A stretch of 64,000 bases of DNA, taken from assembly GCA_013215775.1 (NCBI GenBank), contig JABSQO010000002.1, positions 62,001 to 126,000 on the forward strand, read 5' to 3'. Positions 52,675 through 63,290 of the stretch are shown in pieces. The translations under genes and the position numbers were made by a program. Origin of the DNA: Piscirickettsiaceae bacterium (GTDB lineage Bacteria > Pseudomonadota > Gammaproteobacteria > Nitrosococcales > Methylophagaceae). The number at the start of each line of letters is the position of its first letter. Position 1 is the stretch's first letter. The notes under the pieces were generated by a model, which was not told the origin of the DNA, made no database searches, and was given only the letters and a program-made list of their open reading frames with translations.

Positions 52675-53442
52675 TTAAATTACTTCGTCTTCACGCAAGG
52701 TCAGAATTTCATGTCCATCATCTGTGACTAAAATAGTGTGTTCCCACTGTGCTGAGAGGCTTCGATCCTTGGTGACCACCGTCCAGCCATCAGGTAATTG
52801 CTTCATATGGCGTTTGCCCGCATTAACCATTGGTTCAATTGTAAATGTCATTCCAGCCTCTAAAACCAACCCTTCGCCAGGATTTCCGTAGTGTAAAACT
52901 TGTGGTTCTTCATGAAATACTTTACCAATGCCATGACCACAGTATTCACGAACAATAGAAAAGTGTTGAGCTTCGGCATGTTGTTGGATGATATGTCCAA
53001 TATCTCCCAAGGTGGTACCTGGTTTGACGATGCTGATGCCGAGCAGCATTGCTTCTCGGGCGTTATTACATAATCGGTTAGCTAAAATAGACGTTTTGCC
53101 AACATGAAACATTTTGCTCGTGTCACCGTGGTAACCATCTTTAATAACAGTGATATCAATATTAATGATGTCGCCTTCTTTTAGTCTTTTGGTCCCTGGA
53201 ATACCATGACAAATAACATGATTGACAGAAGTACAAATTGATTTTGGAAAACCGTGATAATTTAGTGGGGCAGGGATTGCTTGTTGCTCATCGACAATAT
53301 AATTGTGACAAATTTGGTCTAACTCATCAGTCGTAATTCCTGCTTTAACATGGGGCTCAATCATGGTGAGGACCTCTGCTGCAAGGCGTCCTGCGATATG
53401 CATTTTTTGAATTTCATCTGCGGTTTTTATGCTAACAGCCAT
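52675..53442 (-). CDS. map: Methionine aminopeptidase, type I
   Basis: Removes initiator methionine from new proteins. The product from ATG 53442 (GAGGA 10 bases upstream) has 255 residues; the longer frame is out of family. Metal-binding and catalytic elements are seen in NHVICHGIPG, NIDITVIKDGYHGDTSKMF, CGHGIGKVFHEEP, FTIEPM and AQWEHTILVT. Divergent from rpsB, as in E. coli. Confidence 0.97.
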   Translation of the reverse strand: MAVSIKTADEIQKMHIAGRLAAEVLTMIEPHVKAGITTDELDQICHNYIVDEQQAIPAPLNYHGFPKSICTSVNHVICHGIPGTKRLKEGDIINIDITVIKDGYHGDTSKMFHVGKTSILANRLCNNAREAMLLGISIVKPGTTLGDIGHIIQQHAEAQHFSIVREYCGHGIGKVFHEEPQVLHYGNPGEGLVLEAGMTFTIEPMVNAGKRHMKQLPDGWTVVTKDRSLSAQWEHTILVTDDGHEILTLREDEVI

Positions 53443-53608
53443 GAGTGAATATTCCTCATAATAATATAGGTAATTAGTAGGACATTTTGCCGTAAAATAG
53501 ATCAAACAACCAGAAATGGATTTTCTTTTGTAACAAATATGCCGAACTAAAAATTACGTTGGGTCATAATTTAACGATAAAGTCTTGAATGTCGGACTTG
53601 TTTTACAT

Positions 53609-53637
53609 TGTTATTTGTTCGATTTTATGGTATAAAA
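53609..53637 (+). promoter_or_regulatory. Candidate rpsB promoter
   Basis: TTGTTA (4 of 6) and TATAAA (5 of 6) with 17-base spacing, followed by a GC-rich GCGCGCC start region typical of stringently controlled ribosomal promoters. The remaining bases from 53443 to 53608 hold no feature I can support. Confidence 0.65.
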
Positions 53638-53639
53638 TG

Positions 53640-53769
53640 CGCGCCTATTAAGGCAAAAATCACACATACATCGGCACAAGTACCGGGGTGCTATCTGCTG
53701 GTCAGGTTAGTCGATACTTGGGATGTATGGAGGTTTAACCCCACATTAATATAAAGGTAGAATTTTAAA
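53640..53769 (+). promoter_or_regulatory. rpsB leader, likely S2 autoregulatory RNA
   Basis: The untranslated leader from the promoter to rpsB is about 120-130 bases long. Local pairing is visible (for example GGGGT and ACCCC arms around the bases CACAAGTACCGGGGTGCTA and GGAGGTTTAACCCCAC). Gammaproteobacterial rpsB leaders are known to bind S2 and repress their own translation. Assignment is by position and partial pairing. Confidence 0.5.
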
Positions 53770-54519
53770 ATGGCAAAAACAACTATGCGCCAAATGTTAG
53801 AAGCAGGCGTTCACTTTGGTCACCAAACACGTTATTGGAACCCTAAAATGGGTCCATTTATCTTTGGTAAACGTAATAATATTCACATCATCAACCTTGA
53901 GCACACTTTGCCAATGTTTAACGATGCGTTGAACTTTGTTGGTAAATTGGCTTCAAAAAAAGGTCGTATCCTATTCGTAGGTACTAAACGTGCAGCACAA
54001 GATGTTATTCGTGAAGATGCAGAACGTGCAGGCATGCCTTACGTTAACCGTCGTTGGTTAGGTGGTATGTTGACCAACTATCAAACAATACGTCAATCAA
54101 TTAAACGTTTGGATTCAATCCAAACCATGATCGAATCTGGAAAATTAGAAGGTTTGAAAAAGAAAGAAGTATTGAATTTGACTCGTGAGCAAGAAAAATT
54201 AGAAAAAAGTATCGGTGGTATCCGGAAAATGGGTGGCTTACCTGATGCAATGTTCGTAATTGATGTTGACCATGAACGTATTGCAATTAAAGAAGCAAAC
54301 AACTTAGGTATTCCTGTTATCGCGATTGTTGATAGTAACAGCAACCCAGATGGCGTTGATTATGTCATTCCTGGTAACGATGATTCTATGCGCGCTATCA
54401 AGCTTTATACTTCAAGTATGGCTGATGCGATTTTAGAAGGTCGTGCATCTGTTGCAACAGGTGATACTGAACAAGAAGTAGAGGTTGCTGCAGAAAGCAC
54501 AAAAGCGGCTTCTGAGTAA
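53770..54519 (+). CDS. rpsB: 30S ribosomal protein S2
   Basis: A 249-residue S2: start [29 protein letters not shown], the ribosomal signatures [13 protein letters not shown]-like stretch, [17 protein letters not shown], and the [26 protein letters not shown] block. S2 is the last protein joining the small subunit. It leads the rpsB-tsf-pyrH-frr run. Confidence 0.98.
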   Translation: MAKTTMRQMLEAGVHFGHQTRYWNPKMGPFIFGKRNNIHIINLEHTLPMFNDALNFVGKLASKKGRILFVGTKRAAQDVIREDAERAGMPYVNRRWLGGMLTNYQTIRQSIKRLDSIQTMIESGKLEGLKKKEVLNLTREQEKLEKSIGGIRKMGGLPDAMFVIDVDHERIAIKEANNLGIPVIAIVDSNSNPDGVDYVIPGNDDSMRAIKLYTSSMADAILEGRASVATGDTEQEVEVAAESTKAASE

Positions 54520-54540
54520 CATCGATAATTGAATGAGAAT

Positions 54541-54568
54541 ACAGGCTCGCTATTTCTAGTGGGCCTGT
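54541..54568 (+). terminator. Attenuator stem-loop between rpsB and tsf
   Basis: A 12-bp stem (ACAGGCTCGCTA with TAGTGGGCCTGT, two G-T pairs) and TTTC loop without a strong T run. E. coli also has a partial terminator in this gap, so it probably sets the S2 to EF-Ts ratio. Confidence 0.65.
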
Positions 54569-54633
54569 GTTGTATATGTGGATCTGTTTGCATTAAAACG
54601 GATCGACAGAAAGTGAATTAAAGGTAAAAAGAA

Positions 54634-55518
54634 ATGGCAATTACAGCAGCATTAGTTAAAGAACTGCGTGGGCGTACTGGCTCAGGCATGATGGAATGTA
54701 AAAAAGCATTAGTAGAATCAAATGGTGATATTGAAGCAGCAATTGAAGCGATGCGTAAATCAGGCTTAGCAAAAGCAGATAAAAAGTCAGATCGCATTGC
54801 AGCTGAAGGTGTAATTGCCATTGAAACAAGCGCTGATGGTAAACGTGCAGTAATGATTGAAATTAACTCAGAAACTGATTTTGTCTCTAAAGCAGATGAT
54901 TTCATTAACTTTGTAAATCAGGTGTCGAGCAAAGTTCTTGAAGCTCAACCTGCTGATATTGAGGCATTAATGGCACTTTCATTGAGCGATTCTGGTGATA
55001 GTGTTGAGCTTGTTCGCCAAGCACTCGTGGCAAAAATTGGTGAAAACATCCAAATCCGTCGTTTTGAATTAATGAGTAATGATAATGGTATTATTGGTTC
55101 ATATCGTCATGGTGAACGCATCGGTACTCTGGTTAAATTAACGGGCGGTGATATGGCCTTAGGGAAAGACTTGGCTATGCATGTTGCTGCAAGTCGACCA
55201 CAAGCTGTGTCAGGTGATGATTTACCTGCGGAATTGCTTGAGAAGGAACGTGATATCGTAGTCACTCAAGCTAAAGACAGTGGTAAGCCAGAAGCAATTA
55301 TTGAAAAAATGGTTGAAGGCCGCATGAAAAAATTCATCAATGAAATTAGCTTGCTAGGTCAGGCATTTGTTAAAGACCCTGATGTGACAATTGAAAAATT
55401 GGTCAAACAAGCTAATGCGACAGTTGAAGCTTTTGCATTCTTTGAAGTAGGTGAAGGTATCGAGAAGAAAGAAGATAACTTTGCTGAAGAAGTAATGGCA
55501 CAAGCTAAAGGCAACTAA
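54634..55518 (+). CDS. tsf: Elongation factor Ts
   Basis: EF-Ts recycles EF-Tu from GDP. The 294-residue product has the N-terminal UBA-like region [19 protein letters not shown], the [13 protein letters not shown] motif and the [16 protein letters not shown] segment. Spacing to pyrH is 4 bases. The downstream genes follow the standard order. Confidence 0.98.
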   Translation: MAITAALVKELRGRTGSGMMECKKALVESNGDIEAAIEAMRKSGLAKADKKSDRIAAEGVIAIETSADGKRAVMIEINSETDFVSKADDFINFVNQVSSKVLEAQPADIEALMALSLSDSGDSVELVRQALVAKIGENIQIRRFELMSNDNGIIGSYRHGERIGTLVKLTGGDMALGKDLAMHVAASRPQAVSGDDLPAELLEKERDIVVTQAKDSGKPEAIIEKMVEGRMKKFINEISLLGQAFVKDPDVTIEKLVKQANATVEAFAFFEVGEGIEKKEDNFAEEVMAQAKGN

Positions 55519-55522
55519 AGGA

Positions 55523-56248
55523 ATGGCAGAAATGGGAAATCAACCAATATTCAAACGCATATTACTTAAATTAAGTGGTGAGGCGTTAATGGGTGATGCT
55601 GATTACGGTATCCAACCTGAGGTGATTTCCCGCTTTTCCAAAGAAATTGCTGATCTCAGCGCTCAAGGCGTTGAGATCGGTATTGTCATTGGTGGTGGCA
55701 ATATTTTCCGTGGTGCAGGATTGGCCGCTAGTGGTATGGATCGTGTGAGTGGCGATCATATGGGTATGTTAGCCACGGTAATGAATGCATTGGCATTACA
55801 AGATGCGCTTGAACATCACGGTGCCTTCTGTCGTGTGATGTCAGCAATACAGATTAATGAAGTATGTGAAGACTATTTACGCCGTCGCGCAATCCGTCAT
55901 TTAGAAAAAGGTCGGGTAGTGATTTTTGCAGCTGGTACAGGAAATCCATTTTTTACCACTGACTCAGCAGCAAGTTTACGTGCAGTTGAGATTAATGCTG
56001 AATTGATGTTGAAAGCGACACAAGTAGATGGTGTGTACACTGCAGATCCTAAAAAACACCCTGATGCAGTGCTTTATAAAGAGCTTAGCTATGATGAAGT
56101 CATTGACAAGCGATTAGGTGTAATGGATACCACTGCGGTTGTGATGTGCCAGGAGCAGAATATGCCATTCCGGATATTTGATGTTCATAAACAGGGTAAT
56201 TTAACTAGAATTATTCACGGTGAAGATATTGGTACTTTAGTGAAATAA
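55523..56248 (+). CDS. pyrH: UMP kinase PyrH
   Basis: Phosphorylates UMP to UDP. The 241-residue amino acid kinase-fold protein shows [12 protein letters not shown], the [12 protein letters not shown] glycine-rich loop, and the nucleotide site [27 protein letters not shown] precedes the ATG. Confidence 0.98.
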   Translation: MAEMGNQPIFKRILLKLSGEALMGDADYGIQPEVISRFSKEIADLSAQGVEIGIVIGGGNIFRGAGLAASGMDRVSGDHMGMLATVMNALALQDALEHHGAFCRVMSAIQINEVCEDYLRRRAIRHLEKGRVVIFAAGTGNPFFTTDSAASLRAVEINAELMLKATQVDGVYTADPKKHPDAVLYKELSYDEVIDKRLGVMDTTAVVMCQEQNMPFRIFDVHKQGNLTRIIHGEDIGTLVK

Positions 56249-56271
56249 GGGCTGATATAGGATAGATAAAC

Positions 56272-56829
56272 ATGATTGAAGATATTAAAAAAGACGCAGC
56301 AGATAGAATGCAAAAGAGTGTGGCAGCATTGACCAATGCAATGGCCAAAATTCGTGCTGGACGAGCCCATACCAGTCTTTTGGACCATGTGATGGTTCCA
56401 TATTATGGTTCAGATGTGTCACTTAGCCAAGTCGCTAATGTGGGCATTGAAGATTCTCGTACTCTGGTTGTGACACCGTGGGAAAAACCGATGTTGTCGG
56501 TAGTTGAAAAAGCAATAATGACATCAGATCTAGGGGTGAACCCGAATAGTGCTGGTATGACTATTCGTATTCCTATTCCGCCATTAACTGAAGAACGTCG
56601 TCGAGATTTAGTGAAAGTGGCTAAATCTGAAGCAGAAAATGCACGTGTTGCTGTGCGAAATATTCGCCGTGATGCAAACAGTACGTTGAAAGAATTACTA
56701 AAAGAAAAAGAAATTTCAGAAGATGAAGAGCGCGGCGCGGAAGAAGCTATTCAAAAATTGACTGATTCTGGTATCAAACAAATTGAAGCGGTATTTGCAG
56801 AGAAAGAAACAGATTTGATGGAAGTGTAA
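56272..56829 (+). CDS. frr: Ribosome recycling factor
   Basis: With EF-G, Frr splits ribosomes after termination. The 185-residue product has the family beginning [34 protein letters not shown], the [26 protein letters not shown] hinge region and the long C-terminal coiled coil. Normal length. Confidence 0.98.
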   Translation: MIEDIKKDAADRMQKSVAALTNAMAKIRAGRAHTSLLDHVMVPYYGSDVSLSQVANVGIEDSRTLVVTPWEKPMLSVVEKAIMTSDLGVNPNSAGMTIRIPIPPLTEERRRDLVKVAKSEAENARVAVRNIRRDANSTLKELLKEKEISEDEERGAEEAIQKLTDSGIKQIEAVFAEKETDLMEV

Positions 56830-56848
56830 TTACACTTAATTCAAGTAT

Positions 56849-57595
56849 ATGTCTGAGGAAGTCCCCCGCCCAGTTCCACAACATATTGCGATTATCATGG
56901 ATGGTAATGGTCGCTGGGCAAAACAACGTCATCAACCTCGTCTTATGGGGCATCGAGCGGGCGTCAAAGCTGTTGAAGACATTGTAAAGCATTGTGTGGA
57001 GCGAGAAATTTCTGTACTAAGCTTATTTGCCTTTAGCAGTGAAAATTGGCGACGGCCGAGTAAAGAAGTGAGCTTGCTAATGGAATTGTTTGCATTGGCA
57101 TTGAAACAGCAAGCTAAACGTTTGCACAAAAATAACATACGTCTACGTATTATTGGCGAGTGTAGTAAATTCTCTCTAAGCCTGCAAAAACAGATCACTG
57201 AAGCGGAGCAATTAACAGAAAATAATACAGGTCTTATTATTAATGTGGCTGCGAACTATGGTGGTCGCTGGGATATCACTCAAGCTGTCCAAAAAATCGC
57301 TGAAAAAGTGAAGTCAGGTGATATTTTACCGGAAGAAATTACCGAAGAAAGTATCAGTGCCGGACTCGCAACATCATCATTACCTGATCCTGACTTATAC
57401 ATTAGAACGGGTGGTGAGCAGCGAGTGAGTAATTTTCTACTTTGGCAATTGGCCTATACAGAATTTTATTTTACAGATACCTTATGGCCAGATTTTAATG
57501 CCCAAGAATTAGATAAATCTATTTCATCATTTTGTCAGCGTGAACGTCGCTTTGGCAAAACATCTGAACAAATACAAGAAGAGCATGATGCTTAA
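56849..57595 (+). CDS. uppS: Undecaprenyl diphosphate synthase (ditrans,polycis)
   Basis: Makes the C55 lipid carrier for cell wall and O-antigen. The cis-prenyltransferase motifs are HIAIIMDGNGRWAKQR with the catalytic D, LFAFSSENWRRP, and DLYIRTGGEQRVSNFLLWQLAYTEFYFTDTLWPDF; 248 residues. The end overlaps cdsA by 11 bases. It links to the polysaccharide cluster through its product. Confidence 0.98.
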   Translation: MSEEVPRPVPQHIAIIMDGNGRWAKQRHQPRLMGHRAGVKAVEDIVKHCVEREISVLSLFAFSSENWRRPSKEVSLLMELFALALKQQAKRLHKNNIRLRIIGECSKFSLSLQKQITEAEQLTENNTGLIINVAANYGGRWDITQAVQKIAEKVKSGDILPEEITEESISAGLATSSLPDPDLYIRTGGEQRVSNFLLWQLAYTEFYFTDTLWPDFNAQELDKSISSFCQRERRFGKTSEQIQEEHDA

Positions 57596-58412
57596 GCAGC
57601 GTTTATTAACAGCAGCCATATTAATTCCATTGGTAGTTTGCAGTATTTTGCTATTACCGACATTGATCTTTCAGTGGTTACTAGCAGGGATTGTGGCTTT
57701 AGCCGCATATGAATGGTTCACAATTATTGGGTTTAATACTCGCAGTAAGATGATTTTTGCAATGGTAGTACTGGTCTTTATTACGGTTGTGGGATGGTTG
57801 TTGCCAGTGACAGTATTATTCTCATTTGTAGCATTGACTTGGGGATTAATTTTATTGTTTGTTAGTCGTTACGCCCATCAAATTTTACCAACCAAAATAC
57901 AAAAAATATTGATGCAGCCTCTTTTTTCTTTATTGTTGGCCGCAACAGTACTTGCACTATTTTTGCATGGCGGAATTCAGCTTCATCAATCAACAGGCCT
58001 AGGTCCACAACAATTATTGTATATATTGGTTTTAGTTTGGCTGGCGGATACAGGTGGCTATTTTGCAGGTAAACGGTGGGGGAAAACACCTTTAGCAAAG
58101 TCAATCAGTCCTAATAAAACATGGGAAGGTGTTGCCGGTGCAGTTGTACTAGGCACAATATGGACACTTATTAGTTATGGTTTAGGATTCTCTGGTTCAG
58201 TGGGTTTGTTGGGTTGGCTGTTGTTATCAATTATCGCATTGATAATATCTATTATTGGTGATTTGTTTGAGAGTTTATTTAAACGATTTCATCAGATAAA
58301 AGACAGTGGTACTTTATTGCCAGGTCATGGCGGCATGCTGGATCGTATTGATAGCCTTATTGCTGCAGTACCCGTCTTTACTGCTGGATTATTTTTCTTT
58401 GGAGCAATATAA
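57585..58412 (+). CDS. cdsA: Phosphatidate cytidylyltransferase CdsA
   Basis: Makes CDP-diacylglycerol for phospholipid synthesis. The 275-residue membrane protein has about eight helices and the signature SISPNKTWEGVAGAVV followed by IIGDLFESLFKRFHQIKDSGTLLPGHGGMLDRIDSL. I chose the ATG at 57585 (or 57588) inside uppS; the longer frame is a translation of the uppS end. Confidence 0.96.
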   Translation: MMLKQRLLTAAILIPLVVCSILLLPTLIFQWLLAGIVALAAYEWFTIIGFNTRSKMIFAMVVLVFITVVGWLLPVTVLFSFVALTWGLILLFVSRYAHQILPTKIQKILMQPLFSLLLAATVLALFLHGGIQLHQSTGLGPQQLLYILVLVWLADTGGYFAGKRWGKTPLAKSISPNKTWEGVAGAVVLGTIWTLISYGLGFSGSVGLLGWLLLSIIALIISIIGDLFESLFKRFHQIKDSGTLLPGHGGMLDRIDSLIAAVPVFTAGLFFFGAI

Positions 58413-59588
58413 GTGCAATCAATAACATTGCTTGGTTCAACAGGTTCAATTGGTGTCAGTACGCTAGATGTTTTATCCCGACACCCTGACAAATATAGCA
58501 TTTATGCTCTTACAGCTAACCGTTCGGTTGATACTTTGTTTGAACAGTGCCAGAAATTTCAACCCAAAATCGCCGTCATGCTGAATGAAAGTGCTGCAGC
58601 GTTATTGGAGGAAAAACTCAAAATAGCAGGTCTAGAGACGCAAGTATTAGCTGGGGAGCAGGCTTTAGTTGATGTTGCAGAAAGTGAAAATACGGACTAT
58701 GTTATGGCGGCGATTGTAGGTGCTGCGGGATTGTTGCCAACACTTGCTGCTGCAAAGGCTGGCAAACGTATTTTATTAGCGAATAAAGAAGCGTTGGTGA
58801 TGAGTGGTGGCTTATTTATGCGTGAGGTTGCAGCTAATGGTGCAACGTTATTGCCGGTGGATAGTGAACACAATGCGATTTGGCAATGTTTACCGGTCGG
58901 TGACCAACAACAACATCGTTTTGAAGGTCAGGGTGTTCGCCGAATCATTTTAACGGCTTCAGGCGGTCCTTTCCGGGATTATGATGCTGCCGATCTAGAA
59001 CATGTCACGCCAGAGCAGGCAGTAGCACATCCAAATTGGTCTATGGGACAAAAAATATCAGTTGATTCAGCAACTATGATGAACAAAGGCCTAGAAGTGA
59101 TAGAAGCACACTGGTTATTTGGCTTGCCAGCTAGGCAAATTGAAGTGTTATTACATCAACAAAGTATTATCCATTCGATGGTAGATTATGTCGATGGTTC
59201 GGTATTGGCTCAAATGGGAAATCCTGATATGAGAACACCGATTGCTAATGCATTGGCATGGCCAGATAGAATTGACTCCGGTGTTGCACCATTAGATTTG
59301 GTTACGGTTGGCCGATTAGACTTTTCGGCAGCTGATTATCAGCAGTTTCCATGTTTGGCTCTGGCATATCAGGCTTTAGATGCGGGTGGTACTAGTACGG
59401 CAATTCTGAATGCAGCTAATGAAATAGCAGTAGAAGCTTTTTTACAGAGACAGATTAAGTTTACTCAAATTGCCAAAATTATTGAACAGGTTTTGTCTGA
59501 AATAACTGCGAATGATGGCGATACTTTAGAGCAAATTCTTGCAGATGATCAACAGGCAAGACTACTAGCCGAGCAATTGATAAAATAG
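58413..59588 (+). CDS. dxr: 1-deoxy-D-xylulose 5-phosphate reductoisomerase
   Basis: Second step of the MEP isoprenoid route. The 391-residue protein has the NADPH motif [16 protein letters not shown], the metal/substrate region [15 protein letters not shown], and [39 protein letters not shown]. It starts with GTG immediately after the cdsA stop. Confidence 0.98.
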   Translation: MQSITLLGSTGSIGVSTLDVLSRHPDKYSIYALTANRSVDTLFEQCQKFQPKIAVMLNESAAALLEEKLKIAGLETQVLAGEQALVDVAESENTDYVMAAIVGAAGLLPTLAAAKAGKRILLANKEALVMSGGLFMREVAANGATLLPVDSEHNAIWQCLPVGDQQQHRFEGQGVRRIILTASGGPFRDYDAADLEHVTPEQAVAHPNWSMGQKISVDSATMMNKGLEVIEAHWLFGLPARQIEVLLHQQSIIHSMVDYVDGSVLAQMGNPDMRTPIANALAWPDRIDSGVAPLDLVTVGRLDFSAADYQQFPCLALAYQALDAGGTSTAILNAANEIAVEAFLQRQIKFTQIAKIIEQVLSEITANDGDTLEQILADDQQARLLAEQLIK

Positions 59589-59589
59589 T

Positions 59590-60933
59590 ATGCAATCACT
59601 GTTCTTTTTTATAATTGCACTGGCATTACTGATTGTTGTGCATGAGTTTGGACATTTTTGGGTTGCTCGACGTTGTGGCGTCAAAGTACTTAAATTTTCG
59701 GTTGGTTTTGGTAAGCCTTTATGGACTAAACAAGGTCGAGATGGTACTGAATATGTAATTGCAGCCATTCCGCTCGGTGGCTTTGTAAAAATGCTAGATG
59801 AACGTGAAGGCGATGTGCCACCCGATCAATTAGATAGAGCATTCAATCGACAACCCTTGCGCTCACGTGTTGCCATTGTCGTTGCTGGTCCTGTTGCAAA
59901 CCTATTATTTGCTGTTGTTGCTTATTGGTTTATTTTTGTGATGGGTATTTCCGGTATTCGACCGATCATTGATGAAGTTCATATAGACTCACCAGCTGCT
60001 ATAGCGCAGCTCATGCCGGGTGATGAACTTACAGCAGTTAATGGTCGCAGCACTCCTACTTGGTGGAGTGCATCAAAAGCATTATTGGAGCAGTCTGAGT
60101 CCGGTGGTACAGCACAATTGATCCTACGATCAGGTGGTCGTGAGATTCGGCGTGCTCTTGAAATAAAGAAACAAGATTTCATGTCATTTAATTCAGTCAC
60201 TATTTTACAGGAATTGGGTATAGCGCCTATTCGCATTACGATAGCGCCTATTATTGGTTCGATTGTAAAAGGTGGTGCTGCTGAAAAATCAGGTTTGCAA
60301 ATTGGTGATCGACTGTTATCAGCGAATGGTGAGATCATCAACAGCTGGAGAGTGTGGGTTGAATTAATTAGAACAAATCCTAATAAACCTTTAGTCATTA
60401 CCATTGAACGATTAGGCAAACAATTAGAGATTTCTATTACGCCTATTAGAACAGGTGAAAATATTGGTCAGATAGGTGCCGGTGTTGATAGTAGCCAGAT
60501 AGTTGTACCGGAAGAATTACAGGCAGTGTTTCGCTATGGACCGATAGATGCAATAGCACCGGCTATTGCTGAAACACAGAGATTTATTGTACTTACACTA
60601 AAAAGTTTAGTGGGAATGATTACGGGCTCAGTTTCAAGTAAAAACTTAGGCGGCCCTATTAGTATTGCTCAATATGCGGGCGCGTCAGCGGAAAGAGGGT
60701 TGATTTCATTTGTCAGCTTTTTAGCGATGATTAGTATTAGCCTAGGCATTTTAAATTTATTGCCTATCCCAATATTAGATGGTGGTCATCTTGCTATGTA
60801 TTTAGTTGAATGGTTACGCGGAAAACCTCTGTCAGAGAGTACTCAATTACAAGGCCAGAAAATTGGCATCATACTGTTACTAATGTTGATGTCTTTAGCG
60901 TTTTTCAACGACTTATCAAGACTGTTTGGATAA
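59590..60933 (+). CDS. rseP: RIP zinc metalloprotease RseP
   Basis: Intramembrane site-2 protease that cleaves anti-sigma factors such as RseA. The zinc site is HEFGH (H18, E19, H22) in the first helix, with the second motif NLLPIPILDGGHLAMYLVE near the C-terminus. Two PDZ domains lie between, at about 115-300. Family length (447). It lies one base after dxr. Confidence 0.97.
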   Translation: MQSLFFFIIALALLIVVHEFGHFWVARRCGVKVLKFSVGFGKPLWTKQGRDGTEYVIAAIPLGGFVKMLDEREGDVPPDQLDRAFNRQPLRSRVAIVVAGPVANLLFAVVAYWFIFVMGISGIRPIIDEVHIDSPAAIAQLMPGDELTAVNGRSTPTWWSASKALLEQSESGGTAQLILRSGGREIRRALEIKKQDFMSFNSVTILQELGIAPIRITIAPIIGSIVKGGAAEKSGLQIGDRLLSANGEIINSWRVWVELIRTNPNKPLVITIERLGKQLEISITPIRTGENIGQIGAGVDSSQIVVPEELQAVFRYGPIDAIAPAIAETQRFIVLTLKSLVGMITGSVSSKNLGGPISIAQYAGASAERGLISFVSFLAMISISLGILNLLPIPILDGGHLAMYLVEWLRGKPLSESTQLQGQKIGIILLLMLMSLAFFNDLSRLFG

Positions 60934-60991
60934 TGGGCTAATTGCAGGTACACTAGCACTCTCGATTCGTAGACTGACTAACATAATAACG

Positions 60992-63268
60992 ATGAATAAA
61001 TTACTCAAGATTCTTTCTTTATTACTGATTGCCAACATGGCGATGGCTGATAGCTTCGTAATAAAAGACATTCGGGTTGAAGGTTTACAACGCCTGTCAG
61101 CAGGTACAGTCTTTAATTTCTTGCCAGTGAAAGTTGGCGACGAAATGAGTGACAAAGATGCTAAAAATATTATTCGCGCTTTATTTAAGTCTAAATATTT
61201 TAATGATGTTGGTGTTGAAGAAGAAGATGGCGTCTTAGTCATTAAAGTCAGTGAACGTCCTGCGGTTGCGAGCATTGAGTTTGTGGGTAATAAAGATTTA
61301 GACAGCGACCAATTATTAAAGTCTTTACGTCAGATAGGTCTTGCTGAAGGTCAAGTGTATCAAAAGGCAAAATTAGACCAAGTAGAATTAGAGTTGGAAC
61401 GACAATATTTTAGTCGTGGTAAGTATGGTGTCATTATTGAGTCAGAAGTTACTCCATTACCTCGAAACCGAGTAGCTGTTCGCATCACGATGGCAGAAGG
61501 TATTGTAGCGACGATTAGTGATATTAATATCGTAGGGAACACTAGTTTTGATGAAGATGATTTACGGGCAGATTTTGAATCAACAACAGGTACTATGCTG
61601 TCATTCTTCACCAAAGACAATCAATATTCACGTCAGAAATTATCAGCAGATTTAGAAAGTTTACGCTCATTCTATTTAGATCGTGGTTATGTTGACTTTA
61701 CCGTTGAATCAACACAAGTTTCGATTACCGATGATAAAAAGCAAATGTTCATTACCATTAATATTTCGGAAGGCGAGCGTTATAAGATTAAAGAAGTACG
61801 ACTGGCCGGTAATTTGATTGTGCCGGAGCAAGAATTATTTGAGATGGTCACGATTAAGCAAAATGCTATATTTTCTCGAAAAGCAATTACAGAAAGTACT
61901 GAATTATTGACTAATCGTTTGGGTAATGATGGTTACGCTTTTGCCAACGTCAATGCGGTACCAGATATTGATCGTGAAAATAATGAAGTAATACTGACAT
62001 TTTTTGTTGATCCTGGTCGTCGGGCTTATGTACGCCGGATTAATATTGCGGGTAATAGTAAAACGCGAGATGAAGTTTTACGCCGAGAAATGCGCCAGCA
62101 TGAAGCTGCATGGATTTCAACAGGTAAAGTCGATCAGTCCCGCGCTAGAATTAAACGTCTTGGCTATTTTGAGGATGTTAACGTAGAAACAATTCCAGTG
62201 ACGGGCACAACAGATCAGGTTGATTTAGACTTTAATGTGACCGAAACGCCTTCAGGTAGCTTGTCCGCTGGTGTGGGATTTTCGCAGTCAGACGGTTTGA
62301 TCTTCAATGCCAACATAACGCAGAAGAATTTTTTGGGTAGTGGTAAACATATTAACTTTGGGTTTAATAATAGTAGTGTGAATACGGTATACAGTATTGG
62401 TTACACTAATCCGTTTGCAACAGTCGATGGTATCAGTCAAGGCTTTAATGCTTTTTACCGAGAAACAGATGCTAACGAAGCGGATATCGCAAACTTTAGT
62501 ACTGATGTATGGGGCGGTGATATCAGCTTAGGTATTCCTATTTCGGAAAACAATCGTATTCGGGTGGCATTTGGTTATGAAAATACGCAATTAACGCTTT
62601 CAGATACCGATCCAGTCCAATCCTACCAAGACTTTGTAGATAGAGAAGGTGATCAGTTTGATACATTTTCATTCACATTAGGTTGGTCTAATGATAGTCG
62701 GGATAGTGCTGTTTTACCCACAAGCGGTATGGTGCAGAGTTTAAGTGCACAAGTAGCGATTCCTGGTGGTTCATTGCAGTATTATAAATTACGCTATAAA
62801 GCAAGCTGGTTCCATCCTATTACAGATTCATTAACATTCGCCTTAAAAGGAGCGCTGGGTTATGGCGACGGCTATGGCGATACTGAAGAGCTTCCCTTCT
62901 TCGAAAACTATTATGCTGGTGGTATAAAAAGCGTTCGTGGGTTTAGATCAAATACATTAGGCCCTAAAGACGGTGAACAATCTTTAGGTGGTAGTTTATT
63001 GACAACGGCAGGAGCAGAAGTCATATTTCCTTTCCCGTTCCTCAAAAAAGCATTGAAATCAGTTCGTTTTAGTGCCTTTGCCGATGTGGGTAATGTGTAT
63101 GCGGATGGTGAAGGGTTTGATGCTGGGTTATTACGCTATTCAGCTGGTGTTGGTGCAACATGGCTTTCACCATTTGGTGCATTGAGTATTAGTTTGGCTC
63201 AACCATTTAATGAACAAGACGATGATGAAACGGAAAGTTTCCAATTCTCATTGGGGTCAACATTTTAG
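60992..63268 (+). CDS. bamA: Outer-membrane assembly factor BamA
   Basis: Essential component that inserts beta-barrel proteins into the outer membrane. From ATG 60992 there is a signal peptide (LLKILSLLLIANMAMA) and 758 residues in all: five POTRA domains (about 20-420) and a C-terminal barrel. The barrel has the VRGF motif (GGIKSVRGFRSNTLGP) and ends in SFQFSLGSTF. The upstream frame to 60926 has no signal peptide. No strong ribosome site was seen before the ATG, but rseP is only 58 bases away. Confidence 0.97.
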   Translation: MNKLLKILSLLLIANMAMADSFVIKDIRVEGLQRLSAGTVFNFLPVKVGDEMSDKDAKNIIRALFKSKYFNDVGVEEEDGVLVIKVSERPAVASIEFVGNKDLDSDQLLKSLRQIGLAEGQVYQKAKLDQVELELERQYFSRGKYGVIIESEVTPLPRNRVAVRITMAEGIVATISDINIVGNTSFDEDDLRADFESTTGTMLSFFTKDNQYSRQKLSADLESLRSFYLDRGYVDFTVESTQVSITDDKKQMFITINISEGERYKIKEVRLAGNLIVPEQELFEMVTIKQNAIFSRKAITESTELLTNRLGNDGYAFANVNAVPDIDRENNEVILTFFVDPGRRAYVRRINIAGNSKTRDEVLRREMRQHEAAWISTGKVDQSRARIKRLGYFEDVNVETIPVTGTTDQVDLDFNVTETPSGSLSAGVGFSQSDGLIFNANITQKNFLGSGKHINFGFNNSSVNTVYSIGYTNPFATVDGISQGFNAFYRETDANEADIANFSTDVWGGDISLGIPISENNRIRVAFGYENTQLTLSDTDPVQSYQDFVDREGDQFDTFSFTLGWSNDSRDSAVLPTSGMVQSLSAQVAIPGGSLQYYKLRYKASWFHPITDSLTFALKGALGYGDGYGDTEELPFFENYYAGGIKSVRGFRSNTLGPKDGEQSLGGSLLTTAGAEVIFPFPFLKKALKSVRFSAFADVGNVYADGEGFDAGLLRYSAGVGATWLSPFGALSISLAQPFNEQDDDETESFQFSLGSTF

Positions 63269-63290
63269 TTAAATTGTTTTGGAGAGAAGT

